Assembly: GCF_013778455.1 (NCBI RefSeq)
Contig: NZ_JACEHE010000010.1
Span: forward strand, 202,359-266,358
Origin: Streptomyces himalayensis subsp. himalayensis
Lineage (GTDB): Bacteria; Actinomycetota; Actinomycetes; Streptomycetales; Streptomycetaceae
Length of the DNA stretch: 64,000 nt
Reading direction: 5' to 3'
Position 1 is the first letter of the stretch. Each line of letters starts with the position of its first letter. Below, piece by piece: positions 16,115 to 25,046 of this stretch. The position numbers were made by a program, and so were the translations under genes. The notes below the pieces were generated by a model. It was not told the origin of the DNA. It saw only the letters and a program-made list of their open reading frames with translations, and did no database searches.

Positions 16115-17716
16115 TCAAGCCGAACCCGCAGCGGCCTCCTCTGCCGAGATCCGCGGCCTATCGGCCGCCGCCTTAAGGCGTGCCGTCGACGCCGGGTCGG
16201 ACGGGCGGCGGGTGTGCCAGTCGGTGATCGCCTGATACGCGGCCGCGATCTCGAGGAGCCGGTCCTCCTCGTACGGCTGGCCGCCCAGGATCACGCCGAC
16301 GGGCACGCCGTCGCCGTCGAAGCCGATCGGGAAGCCGATCTCCGGCAGACCCAGGATGTCGAACGGGACGGGCCCCGTCTGCAGCAGTACGTCGCACCCG
16401 TCGTCACCGAAGATGCCGTCGAGGACCTCCCGCAGCAGATGGTTCTTGGCGCGCTGCGCCGTGATCCACTCGTCGCCGGAGAGCATCAGGCCCTGGAGCC
16501 AACTGAGCAGAGAGACACCGAACTTGGTCGGATCGGTGCGCAGCCAGTGGCGGAACGGCTCGGTCCGCTCGGCCAGCCGCGCGGCGTTGAACGTGCCGGT
16601 CAGCAGCGCCCAGTCCGCCGGATAGGTGACGTCCACAAGCGTCACGCCCGGGATCGCGTCCAGCGCGTCGAGGAACGCACCGCGCAGCTCCTTCCGTGCG
16701 CTCAGGAAGTCCGCCGGTACGCCGATCCGGGTGGCCCGGCGCATGTGTACCGCGCCGCCCCGCGAGGTGACGGGGGTCGCGGCACGGACGAGGTCGGGCA
16801 CGTCCGGCAGCCCGAGCGTGCGCGGGTCCGCCGCGTCAGGACCGGCCATGACCTGGAGCATGATCGCCGCATCCATGGCGTCCCGGGCCAGCGGCCCCGC
16901 GTGGTCGCGCGTGAACGACAGCGGAATCACGCCGTGCAGCGAGACGCGCCCCATGGTGGGCTTCAGACCGGTCAAATTCTGCTGGTTGGACGGCAGCACG
17001 ATGGAGCCGCCGGTCTGGGTGCCGATCGACGACGACGCCAGACGCGCCGCCACGGCGCACGCGGGACCGGTCGACGAGCCGCCCGGGTCGACGGCCGGAT
17101 CGTCCGGAGTCCAGGCGTTGACGGTCGTGACCGTGCCGTTCGGCTTCGTGGCCCGCGTCGTGGCGAGCGGTCCCATCTGTCCCTTGCCCAGCACGATCCC
17201 GCCCGCCCCCGTCAGCCGGGCCACGGCCGTGGCATCCTCGTCCGGGACGAAGTCCTCGAAGACGTACGAGTTGCAGCGGGTCGGTACGCCGTTCGTGAAG
17301 TAGTTGTCCTTGATGCACAGGGGGATGCCGCTGAGCACGCCTCCCGGCCCCTCGCCGCGGTCGGCCCTCCGCGCCGCCGCCAGCGCGGCATCGCCGGTCA
17401 CCTCCGCGTACGCCTGGTATGTGGCGTCGTACCGCTCGATCCGCTCCAGATACGCCTGCATCAGATCGGTGGCCGTCAGCTTGCCGCGCCGCATGAGCAC
17501 GACAGCCTCGGCGAGCGTCGCTTCGGACGGGTCGCTCAGGGCTGCCGGCCGGACGTCGACTGGGATGTCCCTGGGGTCGATGCCGGAGGCTCGTGATGCC
17601 GACGCCGCTGCCGGGGACGAGGCGGCCAGCGCGGGGGTCGTCCCCAGAGCGACGGCACCGCCCGCCACCGCGGCCGAAGATGCCAGGAACACCCGGCGGT
17701 TGAGAGCGCGACTCAT
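16115..17716 (-). CDS. Tat-exported amidase (amidase signature family)
   Basis: This 533-aa amidase-signature enzyme hydrolyses an amide, probably outside the membrane. The N-terminus NRRVFLASS plus a hydrophobic stretch and an ALAA cleavage site forms a Tat signal. The catalytic Lys is in GIPLCIKDNYFT (about residue 143), the cis-Ser in GGSSTGPACA, and the nucleophile Ser in TQTGGSIVLPS (about residue 240). The ATG at 17716 overlaps the stop of the small upstream gene (ATGA). The substrate is unknown; related enzymes act on peptides or aryl amides. Confidence 0.92.
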   Translation of the reverse strand: MSRALNRRVFLASSAAVAGGAVALGTTPALAASSPAAASASRASGIDPRDIPVDVRPAALSDPSEATLAEAVVLMRRGKLTATDLMQAYLERIERYDATYQAYAEVTGDAALAAARRADRGEGPGGVLSGIPLCIKDNYFTNGVPTRCNSYVFEDFVPDEDATAVARLTGAGGIVLGKGQMGPLATTRATKPNGTVTTVNAWTPDDPAVDPGGSSTGPACAVAARLASSSIGTQTGGSIVLPSNQQNLTGLKPTMGRVSLHGVIPLSFTRDHAGPLARDAMDAAIMLQVMAGPDAADPRTLGLPDVPDLVRAATPVTSRGGAVHMRRATRIGVPADFLSARKELRGAFLDALDAIPGVTLVDVTYPADWALLTGTFNAARLAERTEPFRHWLRTDPTKFGVSLLSWLQGLMLSGDEWITAQRAKNHLLREVLDGIFGDDGCDVLLQTGPVPFDILGLPEIGFPIGFDGDGVPVGVILGGQPYEEDRLLEIAAAYQAITDWHTRRPSDPASTARLKAAADRPRISAEEAAAGSA

Positions 17717-18006
17717 CGCTCGCCCGCCTTCCCCGTCCAGGCCTCCGTGATGGACGGGTACAGCAGTGGCGGCGAGGCCTGCTGCGCGTACGCGGGGGTC
17801 TGCCCGGCCGGGGACCATCCGGCGATGGCCCCGGGCGTCGACGCGACGAACGACCGCAGCGAGGCGAGCACTTGGTTCCGGGTCGGCACCCCGGTCTCCG
17901 GGTCGGGCTGCTCCGGAAGCAGCGCCAGATCGAATCCGGCCAGCGCGAGCCTGGTCCGTATGTATGCGTCGAGCTGCTCCTGGGTGGGCGGTTGTACCTC
18001 GCTCAA
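17713..18006 (-). CDS. 97-aa conserved-looking partner of the amidase
   Basis: The longer frame to 18270 is mostly non-coding in character. A TTG at 18006 with GGAGGACC 3-4 bases upstream gives a compact 97-aa protein starting SEVQPPTQEQLDAYI. It has no signal peptide and contains one amphipathic helix region followed by a proline-rich end (SWSPAGQTPAYAQQ-like). It ends in an ATGA overlap with the amidase, so the two should be made in equal amounts. It may be a chaperone or subunit of the amidase. No family is recognised. Confidence 0.7.
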   Translation of the reverse strand: MSEVQPPTQEQLDAYIRTRLALAGFDLALLPEQPDPETGVPTRNQVLASLRSFVASTPGAIAGWSPAGQTPAYAQQASPPLLYPSITEAWTGKAGER

Positions 18007-18350
18007 GGCGGTCCTCCGTGGTCGGCGTACGGGTGCGGATACGGACACGTGTACGGGTGTGAGCATGGACACGTGTGCGGGACACCGGGACTCCATCACC
18101 GGCCCGTGAAGACCCCATTGAGCCCGTGCTTCACGGGAGTTACAGGGTCCGGGGTGCATTCCGCGGGCTCCCGGCGGGGGGCCGTCTCCTTCCGGGCGGT
18201 GGCCCGTGGCCGGTCGCCGGCGGCGAGGAGTGACCGGCGCGACTGTCATCACCCGCCGAAAGCGGGGCAAGCCCTCCGTACGATGACGGTGTCCGCCGGG
18301 CGGTCAGGCCGGTGGGCGCGACGGTCACCGATCTCACCGGAACGAGGATC
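18007..18350. promoter_or_regulatory. divergent promoter region with tandem ACACGTGT repeat
   Basis: Two perfect palindromes ACACGTGT (18045-18052 and 18069-18076) lie 24 bases apart in tandemly repeated sequence, 39-70 bases upstream of the small amidase-partner gene, where an operator would be expected. A 9-bp inverted repeat CCCGTGAAG (18103-18111)/CTTCACGGG (18129-18137) follows. The rest, up to the lpd start at 18351, shows no gene. Confidence 0.45.
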
Positions 18351-19766
18351 ATGAGCAGCAGCACGCACTACGACGTCGTCGTCCTCGGCGCGGGCCCCGG
18401 CGGCTACACCGCCGCCGTCCGCAGTGCCCAGCTGGGACTGCGCACCGCGGTCGTGGAGGAGAAGTACTGGGGCGGGGTCTGCCTGAACGTGGGCTGCATC
18501 CCGTCCAAGGCCCTGTTGCGCAACGCCGAGTTGGCGCACATCTTCACCCGCGAGGCGAAGACCTTCGGTATCCGTGTGGACGGCCAGGTCAGCTTCGACT
18601 ACGGCGAGGCGTTCCAGCGCAGCCGCACCGTGGCGGACGGCCGCGTCAAGGGCGTCCACTATCTGATGAAGAAGAACGGCATCACGGAGTACGACGGCCG
18701 CGGCACGTTCACCGACCCGGGCACCCTCCAGGTCGCCCTGTCGGCCGGCGGCACCGAGACGGTCACGTTCGACCACTGCATCATCGCGGCGGGCGCCGAG
18801 ACGCGGCTGCTGCCCGGCACCTCGCTGAGCGACCGCGTGGTGACGTACGAGGAGCAGATCCTCACCGACTCGCTCCCCGAGTCGATCATCATCGCGGGCG
18901 CGGGTGCGATCGGCGTCGAGTTCGCGTACGTCCTGCACAACTACGGGGTCCGCGTCACGATCGTCGAGTTCCTCGACCGGATGGTGCCGACGGAGGACGC
19001 CGACGTCTCCAAGGAGCTCGCCAAGCACTACCGCAAGCTCGGCATCGAGGTCCTCACCTCGACCCGTGTCGACGCCATCGACGACAGCGACCCCAACGCC
19101 AAGGTGCGGGTCACCGTCACCGGCAAGGACGGCGCGCAGAAGATCCTGGAGACCGACAAGGTCCTCCAGGCGATCGGCTTCGCGCCGCGCGTGGGCGGCT
19201 ACGGCCTGGAGAACACGGGCGTACAGCTGACCGACCGCGGTGCGATCGACGTCGACGGGCGCGGCCGCACCTCCGTCCCGCACATCTTCGCCATCGGCGA
19301 CGTCACCGCGAAGCTGATGCTCGCGCACGCCGCCGAGGCCATGGCCGTCATCGCCGCCGAGACCATCGCGGACGCGGAGACGATGGAGGTCGACTTCACG
19401 ATGATCCCGCGCGCCACGTACTGCCAGCCGCAGATCGCCAGCTTCGGCTGGACCGAGGCGCAGGCCCGCGAGCAGGGCTACGACGTGAAGGTCGCCAAGT
19501 TCCCGTTCACGGCCAACGGCAAGGCCCACGGCCTCGGCGACCCGGTCGGCTTCGTCAAGGTGATCAGCGACAACAAGTACGGCGAGTTGCTCGGTGCCCA
19601 CCTCATCGGCCCCGAGGTGACCGAGCTGCTCCCCGAGCTGACGCTCGCCCAGCAGTGGGATCTGACGGTCCACGAGGTGGCCCGCAACGTGCACGCGCAC
19701 CCGACGCTGGGCGAGGCGGTGAAGGAGGCGATCCACGGCCTCGCCGGTCACATGATCAATATGTGA
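18351..19766 (+). CDS. lpdA: dihydrolipoyl dehydrogenase
   Basis: This 471-aa FAD-disulfide oxidoreductase reoxidises dihydrolipoamide of 2-oxoacid dehydrogenase complexes using NAD. It has the FAD-binding GAGPGG at residues 13-18, redox-active C44/C49 in GGVCLNVGCIPSK, an NAD-binding GAGAIGVEF near 185, and the C-terminal catalytic HAHPTLGEA. The length is normal. The ATG at 18351 follows GAGGATC. It is monocistronic here, as in actinomycetes where E3 is shared between complexes. Confidence 0.95.
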   Translation: MSSSTHYDVVVLGAGPGGYTAAVRSAQLGLRTAVVEEKYWGGVCLNVGCIPSKALLRNAELAHIFTREAKTFGIRVDGQVSFDYGEAFQRSRTVADGRVKGVHYLMKKNGITEYDGRGTFTDPGTLQVALSAGGTETVTFDHCIIAAGAETRLLPGTSLSDRVVTYEEQILTDSLPESIIIAGAGAIGVEFAYVLHNYGVRVTIVEFLDRMVPTEDADVSKELAKHYRKLGIEVLTSTRVDAIDDSDPNAKVRVTVTGKDGAQKILETDKVLQAIGFAPRVGGYGLENTGVQLTDRGAIDVDGRGRTSVPHIFAIGDVTAKLMLAHAAEAMAVIAAETIADAETMEVDFTMIPRATYCQPQIASFGWTEAQAREQGYDVKVAKFPFTANGKAHGLGDPVGFVKVISDNKYGELLGAHLIGPEVTELLPELTLAQQWDLTVHEVARNVHAHPTLGEAVKEAIHGLAGHMINM

Positions 19767-19825
19767 TGCCGCGGGTGGCGTCGGCATCCGGCGCCCACCC
19801 CGCCTCGGTGCGGGTTCCCGCGGCA
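19767..19825. terminator. bidirectional terminator between lpdA and GH127
   Basis: Arms TGCCGCGGG (19767-19775) and CCCGCGGCA (19817-19825) enclose a further GC-rich hairpin (GGGTGGCG with CGCCCACCC) between the two convergent genes. Confidence 0.6.
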
Positions 19826-19829
19826 GCCC

Positions 19830-21719
19830 TCAGCTCGTGGGAATCCACACCCGCATCGCCCCCTCCTCCCGGTTCGCCCACGCGTGGTACGGCACCGCGG
19901 TCAGACGCACACTGCTGCCGTCGCTGCGGCGCCGTCCCTCGGCCGTGACCACAGTGACGCCGCCGAGGAGGTCCGGGCGGGCGTCCGCCGTCAGCGAGGC
20001 GGCCGGGGACAGGGTGACGTCGTCGAGGCGTACGCCCGCCTCCTGGTCGACGCCCTCCAGGCAGTGCACGAGCGGGCCCCGCTCGATCGCCACGCAGCCG
20101 CGCACCGCGTCCGTGCGCGGATCGGGATGCGTGATGCGGGGGGCCATGGCCAGATCCAGGACGACCGTGTCGCCCGCGGACCAGCGGTGGCGGACGCGGA
20201 CCCAGCCATCGCCCGACTCGGCGGGCGCTGCGCCGTCCGGCAGCATGACCGCGAACTCCCTGCACCAGGAGGGCAGCCGCAGAGACAGCGTCCAGTCGCG
20301 GTCCGCGGGCGCCTCCTCGACGGTCACCGAGATCCGGCCGCTCCACGGATAGTCGGTCTCGACCCGCACCGTCCCGCCCCCGGCGGCGTACAAGCCCGTC
20401 GCGTACTGGTGAAGCTGGGCACCCTCGGCGTCGCCGCTGGCCACGTAGTGGGGGAGCGACGCCAGCAGCCGCATCACGTTCGGCGGGCAGCAGGCGCAGC
20501 GGAACCACGGGGTGCGGCGGGCCGCCTGGTCGCCGGGGCGCGCGTCGTAGTCCTCGCGCACCTGGAGCGGGTTGACGTACAGCCAGCGGTCGCCGTCCAG
20601 GGCCACGCCGGACAGGAAGCCGTTGAACAGCGTGCGCTCGACGAGGTCGGAGTACTTCGCCTCGCCGGTCAGCAGCGCCATCCGCCAGGACCACTGCACC
20701 GACGCGATCGCCGCGCACGTCTCGGCGTACGCGCGGTCCGGCGGCAGCTCGTACGGGTCCCCGAACGCCTCGCCCTCGTAGCGGGAGCCGACCCCGCCCG
20801 TGAGGTACGTCTTCGTCTCGACCATGGCCTGCCACAGCCGCTCCATCGCGGCCCGAAGCTCCGGATCACCCGTCTCCGCGGCCAGATCGGTGGCACCGGC
20901 GAGCAGATACAGCTGACGCACGGCGTGGCCCGCCACGGTGCGCGCCTCGCGTACGGGCACGTGGTCCTGCCAGTAGGCCTGGCCCGGGTCGAGGTCGTGC
21001 CCGCGGTCCACGCCGGAGTTCAGCACGCCGTGGCCGCGCCGGTCCACGAAGTAGGAGGCGAGGTCCAGCCAGCGCCGCTCGCCGGTCTCCCGGTACAGCT
21101 CCACCAGCGCCGTCTCGATCTCGGGGTGGCCGTCGATCCCGTCGATCTCCTTGTCCGGGCCGAACACGGAGTCGATGAGCGCGGCGAACCGCACCGCGAC
21201 GTCGAGGAGTTCGCGCCGCCCGGTCGCCCTGTGATGGGCCACGGCCGCCTGGACCAGGTGGCCCGCGCAGTACAGCTCGTGCCCCCAGCCCAGCTCCCGC
21301 CAGCGCAGCTCCGGGTGCTTCACCTGGTAGAACGTCTGCAGATATCCGTCGTCCTCCTGTGCGGCCGCGAGCAGGGACGTCAACTCTCTTACGTCGGCGG
21401 CCAGCTGGGTGTCGGAGGGGTTGTCGGCCAGCTGCCAGGACGCCGCTTCCAGCCACTTGTGCACATCCGAGTCCTGGAACTGGAAGTCCCCGGTGAAGGT
21501 GCCCTTCCCATCGGCCGCGGCCCGGAGGTTGGCGAGATTCCCCGCCTCCTCCAGCTTCGCCGGACCCTGCGGAATGGACACCTCGGCATTGGTACGCCGG
21601 CGGGCTGCCCAGAAACCGCCCGTGATGCGCGCCTCGGTGGCGGGGTGCAGCGTGGTGTGCGCTGTGCCGGTGAGACGGACAGGCCCCGCCCCCGTGGTCG
21701 TGCCGGTCACCGTGCTCAT
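19830..21719 (-). CDS. glycoside hydrolase family 127 (beta-L-arabinofuranosidase type)
   Basis: This 629-aa GH127 (DUF1680) enzyme probably removes terminal arabinofuranose residues from arabinan or related side chains. The family zinc/catalytic cysteine cluster FRCACCPPN is at about 406-414 (C408, C410, C411) and the catalytic glutamate region is ETCAAIASVQW, in the expected order. There is no signal peptide, so it should act in the cytoplasm on imported oligosaccharides. Its Shine-Dalgarno sequence GAAGGG is inside the tail of a truncated permease gene, showing it once ended a sugar-transport operon. Confidence 0.93.
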   Translation of the reverse strand: MSTVTGTTTGAGPVRLTGTAHTTLHPATEARITGGFWAARRRTNAEVSIPQGPAKLEEAGNLANLRAAADGKGTFTGDFQFQDSDVHKWLEAASWQLADNPSDTQLAADVRELTSLLAAAQEDDGYLQTFYQVKHPELRWRELGWGHELYCAGHLVQAAVAHHRATGRRELLDVAVRFAALIDSVFGPDKEIDGIDGHPEIETALVELYRETGERRWLDLASYFVDRRGHGVLNSGVDRGHDLDPGQAYWQDHVPVREARTVAGHAVRQLYLLAGATDLAAETGDPELRAAMERLWQAMVETKTYLTGGVGSRYEGEAFGDPYELPPDRAYAETCAAIASVQWSWRMALLTGEAKYSDLVERTLFNGFLSGVALDGDRWLYVNPLQVREDYDARPGDQAARRTPWFRCACCPPNVMRLLASLPHYVASGDAEGAQLHQYATGLYAAGGGTVRVETDYPWSGRISVTVEEAPADRDWTLSLRLPSWCREFAVMLPDGAAPAESGDGWVRVRHRWSAGDTVVLDLAMAPRITHPDPRTDAVRGCVAIERGPLVHCLEGVDQEAGVRLDDVTLSPAASLTADARPDLLGGVTVVTAEGRRRSDGSSVRLTAVPYHAWANREEGAMRVWIPTS

Positions 21720-21724
21720 CCGTA

Positions 21725-21912
21725 TCAGCCCTTCATTCCGGCCGAGGCCATTCCCTCGACGAAGTACCGCTGTGCGAAGACGAAATGCCGCGGCGCGAAG
21801 ACCGAATGCCGCTGTGCGAAGAGGAACACCGCTCTGCGAAGAATAAGTACCGCTGCCCGAAGAGGAACAGCGCGGTCAACGGCACCGCGGCGAGTGCCGT
21901 GCCCCGTCCGGG
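21725..21912 (-). pseudogene. truncated sugar ABC permease (MalG-type C-terminus) with repeat expansion
   Basis: Read on the minus strand, LAAVPLTALFLFGQRY followed further on by FAQRYFVEGMASAGMKG and a stop is the standard C-terminus of a carbohydrate ABC permease. Between the two halves the codons for the FLFGQRYF segment are repeated about five times as a 20-22-bp unit, which shifts the frame. Everything upstream of the tail is gone: the LacI stop lies about 17 bases away. The GH127 start is 5 bases after the permease stop, so the operon order LacI-transporter-GH127 was probably shortened by deletion. Confidence 0.8.
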
Positions 21913-21928
21913 GCGGGAGCGGTGCCGG

Positions 21929-23047
21929 TCATGCGGCGCCGTCCGTGGCCGGTGCGGAGGGTGCGCCGGCCCCCGACGGTCGTGCCTCCACCACTCGCAG
22001 GTCGCGCACCGAGTCGCGGATCACCACATGGGTGCCCAGCAGGAGGTGTTCGTCCGGACCGTCCGGATCGCGGCTGAGGGCCGTGCGTACGGCGAGGCGG
22101 CCCAGTTTCTCGTACGGGACGTGGACCGTGGTGAGGGCCGGGTGCAGATCGCGGGCGAAGGGGATGTCGTCGTATCCGGCCAGCGACACGTCGCCCGGCA
22201 CGTCGAGGCCGGCCTCGTGCAGGGCGGTCAGCGCACCCGCCGCCACCATGTCGGTGGTGGCGAAGACGGCCGTGAACTCCAGCCCGTCCGCGAGGGCCCG
22301 GCGCATGCGGCGGTAGCCGGAGTCGCGTGTGAAGTCGCCCGGCAGCCGGAGCGCCGGATCGGGGTCCAGGCCCAGCGTGCGGTGGGCCTCGGCATAGCCG
22401 CGGGCGCGGCCCTCCGCGGCGGAGTTTCCCGCCTTGCCCGCGAGCAGCAGGATGCGGCGGTGGCCGCGGGCGAGGAGGTGGGCGCACACGGCCTGGGCGC
22501 CGCCTTCGTTGTCGTACTCGATGACGGTGACCGGCGCCGCGTGCCCGAGCGGCGGGCGCCCGCACAGCACCAGCCGTGAGCCGACCGATCGCAGGGACTC
22601 GGCGATTCGGGTCATGTCGTCCTGGTACTCGGGGGTGTCGGTCGCGCCGCCGACCAGGATCACCGCGGCGGCCCGCTGCGCCCGCATCATCTCGATGAAC
22701 GCGAGCTGCTGTTCGGTGTCGCCTTCGGTGCTGCACACCAGGCAGAGGTGGCCGAGCCGGGTGGCCTCGCGCTCCACACCGTGTGCCATGTGCGCGAACG
22801 ACGGGCCCGTGATGTCGTCGAGGACGAACGCCAGTGTCGGGGTGCCGGCACCGGCGACGGCCTTGGCGCGTGCGTCGGCCACATAGTCGAGGTCCCGCAC
22901 GGCCCGCATCACCCGGCTCCGGGTGGCCGTGCTCACCGGATAGTCGCCGCCGAGCACGCGGGACACCGTGGACGCCGACACCCCGGCCCGGGCCGCGACG
23001 TCCCGGATCGTGTGACGGCCCTCTGTCTGGGCGCTTCTCCTGGTCAT
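21929..23047 (-). CDS. LacI family transcriptional regulator
   Basis: This 372-aa repressor has a LacI helix-turn-helix at residues 13-33 (IRDVAARAGVSASTVSRVLGG), a hinge, and a periplasmic-binding-like sugar domain (LAFVLDDITGPSF to GDVSLAGYDDIPFA). It probably controls GH127 and once controlled the lost transporter. A GTAGCAACC/GGTTGTTAC operator-like palindrome lies 206 bases upstream of its start. The ATG at 23047 has AAGGGGGAG 11 bases upstream. The inducer is presumably an arabino-oligosaccharide, inferred from the neighbour. Confidence 0.9.
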   Translation of the reverse strand: MTRRSAQTEGRHTIRDVAARAGVSASTVSRVLGGDYPVSTATRSRVMRAVRDLDYVADARAKAVAGAGTPTLAFVLDDITGPSFAHMAHGVEREATRLGHLCLVCSTEGDTEQQLAFIEMMRAQRAAAVILVGGATDTPEYQDDMTRIAESLRSVGSRLVLCGRPPLGHAAPVTVIEYDNEGGAQAVCAHLLARGHRRILLLAGKAGNSAAEGRARGYAEAHRTLGLDPDPALRLPGDFTRDSGYRRMRRALADGLEFTAVFATTDMVAAGALTALHEAGLDVPGDVSLAGYDDIPFARDLHPALTTVHVPYEKLGRLAVRTALSRDPDGPDEHLLLGTHVVIRDSVRDLRVVEARPSGAGAPSAPATDGAA

Positions 23048-23252
23048 GGGCCGGCTGACTCCCCCTTTTCACCCCGCGAGAACCATGACGAGGCGGCCAA
23101 CCACAGTGACGAGGCGGCTCGGCAACCGGTTCCCGAAACGGAGGCTAGCAGCGGGGGCCGCAGCGGACGAGAGGTGCGGGATCTCGAAAGTTTTCCGGCC
23201 CGTGCCGAGGCGTATTGTGCGGAACGATCGACCTCCGACAACCGGCCACCAC

Positions 23253-23270
23253 GTAGCAACCGGTTGTTAC
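23253..23270. promoter_or_regulatory. LacI-type operator candidate
   Basis: GTAGCAACC and GGTTGTTAC form a near-perfect 18-bp palindrome (one mismatch pair) centred on CCGG, as in many LacI-family sites. A second, weaker AACCGGTT core is at 23124-23131. Both lie in the 290-base space upstream of the LacI gene and downstream of the cupin gene; the rest of that space shows nothing. Confidence 0.6.
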
Positions 23271-23337
23271 AGGGCGGTACGGGACGTGTGGGGAGCTCCG
23301 GGCCGGACGGACGCCGTCAGGGCGGCGAAGCCGCGGT

Positions 23338-23709
23338 TCAGGAGCTCGTCGGCTTGGCGTACTCGCCGAAGCCGGTCCAGTCGACGGCCACGCAGGGTTC
23401 GTCGCCGACCACCAAGGCGTCGTGGCCCGGCTCGATGACGAAGAGATCGCCGGGGCCCGCCTCGACGCTCTCGCCGTCGTCCATGACGATCTTCATCCGG
23501 CCGCTCACGACGTAACCGGTGTGGCTCGCCTGGCAACTGTCGGTGCCGACAATGGGCTTGATGTGCTTCGACCACTGCCAGCCCGGTTCGAACACTCCGC
23601 GGCCGACCAGACCGCTGTCCGTGCTGACCAGATCGACCCTGCCCTTGCCTTCCTCGAAGCGGCGGGTCTCGTCCGGGGAGTCGAAGTTCTTGCAGACGAT
23701 TCCAGCCAT
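23338..23709 (-). CDS. small cupin-domain protein
   Basis: This 123-aa single-domain cupin has a cupin 1 motif around GWQWSKHIKPIVG (His), SCQASHTGYVVSG (His) and motif 2 PGDLFVIEPGHDALV (His). These give a likely metal site at the barrel centre. There is no second domain and no signal. The ATG at 23709 has GGGAGG 10 bases upstream; the frame to 23784 is not needed. It has no obvious partner; small cupins of this type are often called ethanolamine-utilisation-like or cupin-2 proteins without known substrate. Confidence 0.82.
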   Translation of the reverse strand: MAGIVCKNFDSPDETRRFEEGKGRVDLVSTDSGLVGRGVFEPGWQWSKHIKPIVGTDSCQASHTGYVVSGRMKIVMDDGESVEAGPGDLFVIEPGHDALVVGDEPCVAVDWTGFGEYAKPTSS

Positions 23710-23839
23710 GATCAATGCGCCTCCCGGTGCGGGAGAGGGCGTCCCCGAGTCCACTTCCAGGCTACGTCGCGGGGTGTCGCCCACGGCCTGCGGTAGGGGA
23801 CGCTCCGGGCACTCTCCGAACCGTTCGGCATCCGGCCGG

Positions 23840-24796
23840 TCATACCTGGTGCGCCTGCGGTCGCCGCCTGCCGATCGCCTCGGCCAGGGCCGTGATCGCG
23901 TCGGGCCCCACCCGGCAGCAGCCCCCGATGAGGCGGGCGCCGGCCCGCTGCCAGCCCGTCACCTGCTCGGTGGTGTACGTCGAGCGGCCGGTCCAGGCCC
24001 GTGCTTCGGCGTCCCAGACCTCGCCGCTGTTGGGGTAGACGACGACCGGCTTCCCACTGACCCGCGCGGCGGTCTCGACCGCGTGCTCCACATCGTCCGG
24101 GGCGCAGCAGTTCACGCCGACCGCGATGACCTCGTCCGCGTCGGCCGCGAGCGCGAACGCCGCGTCGAGCGGCTGACCGGCCCGGGTCCGGTCCCCGGCC
24201 ACGCTGTACGAGAGCCACGCCGGTACGCCGAGGCCCCGCACCGCCCGCAGCAGCGCCCGCGCCTCGTCCGCGTCCGGGACGGTCTCCAGCGCCAGGACGT
24301 CGGGCCCGGCCGCGGCCAGCACCTCGAGCCGGGGCCGGTGGAACCGCTCCAGTTCGTCGACGGTCAGCCCGTACCGCCCGCGGTACTCCGAACCGTCCGC
24401 CAGCATCGCCCCGTACGGGCCGACGGACGCGGCCACCCACAGCTGCCGGTCGACCGGCTGCCGTCCGACGCCCCCGGCCTGCGCGCGCCGGGCGGCCTCG
24501 CGGCCCAGCTCGACACTGAGCGCCAGGAGTTCGGCGGCCCGCTCCCGCCCGATGGCGCGCCGTGCGAACCCCTCGAACGTCGCCTGATAGCTGGAGGTGA
24601 TCGCCACATCGGCGCCCGCCTCGAAGTAGCCGAGGTGCGCCTCGACGATCGCCGCGGGATCCTCGGCCAGCAGCCGCGCCGACCACAGCTCGTCGCTGAG
24701 GTCGTGACCCGCGGACTCCAGCTGGTTGGACATGCCGCCGTCGAGCACCACGGTCCCGGCGGCGAGGGCTTCGGCCAGGGTGGTGTTGCTGGTCAT
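23840..24796 (-). CDS. mmuM: homocysteine S-methyltransferase
   Basis: This 318-aa zinc enzyme transfers a methyl group from S-methylmethionine or SAM to homocysteine, forming methionine. The TIM-barrel start VLDGGMSNQLE and the three zinc cysteines (C230 in GVNCCAP, C293 and C294 in IGGCCRVG) are all present. The ATG at 24796 replaces an upstream in-frame start with poor coding character. No S-methylmethionine permease is adjacent. Confidence 0.92.
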   Translation of the reverse strand: MTSNTTLAEALAAGTVVLDGGMSNQLESAGHDLSDELWSARLLAEDPAAIVEAHLGYFEAGADVAITSSYQATFEGFARRAIGRERAAELLALSVELGREAARRAQAGGVGRQPVDRQLWVAASVGPYGAMLADGSEYRGRYGLTVDELERFHRPRLEVLAAAGPDVLALETVPDADEARALLRAVRGLGVPAWLSYSVAGDRTRAGQPLDAAFALAADADEVIAVGVNCCAPDDVEHAVETAARVSGKPVVVYPNSGEVWDAEARAWTGRSTYTTEQVTGWQRAGARLIGGCCRVGPDAITALAEAIGRRRPQAHQV

Positions 24797-25046
24797 GCGA
24801 TTGACGGTAGTCGAGCCGGAGCAGGAATCCACACCGCATTGTGTCCACTAAATGAACAGATCGCCCGCTATGTGAAACGTCGGGATATGATCATGCCCCT
24901 CCCCGTCCGGCTCGGCAAGGCGGGGTGCCCGGCTTCGGCGTGTGGGCGGTGGCGGTGCTCGGCGCGGTCCTCATCGCCTGCGACTACACGGCGGGCCCGG
25001 ACACCACCTTCCGCGTCCTCGTCCTGATCACGACGCCGCCCACCCC

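Noticed and set aside
19884..22316. 810-aa plus-strand frame opposite GH127
   Set aside because: Composition and lack of motifs match a shadow of GH127 and the LacI gene; GH127 is clearly the real product.
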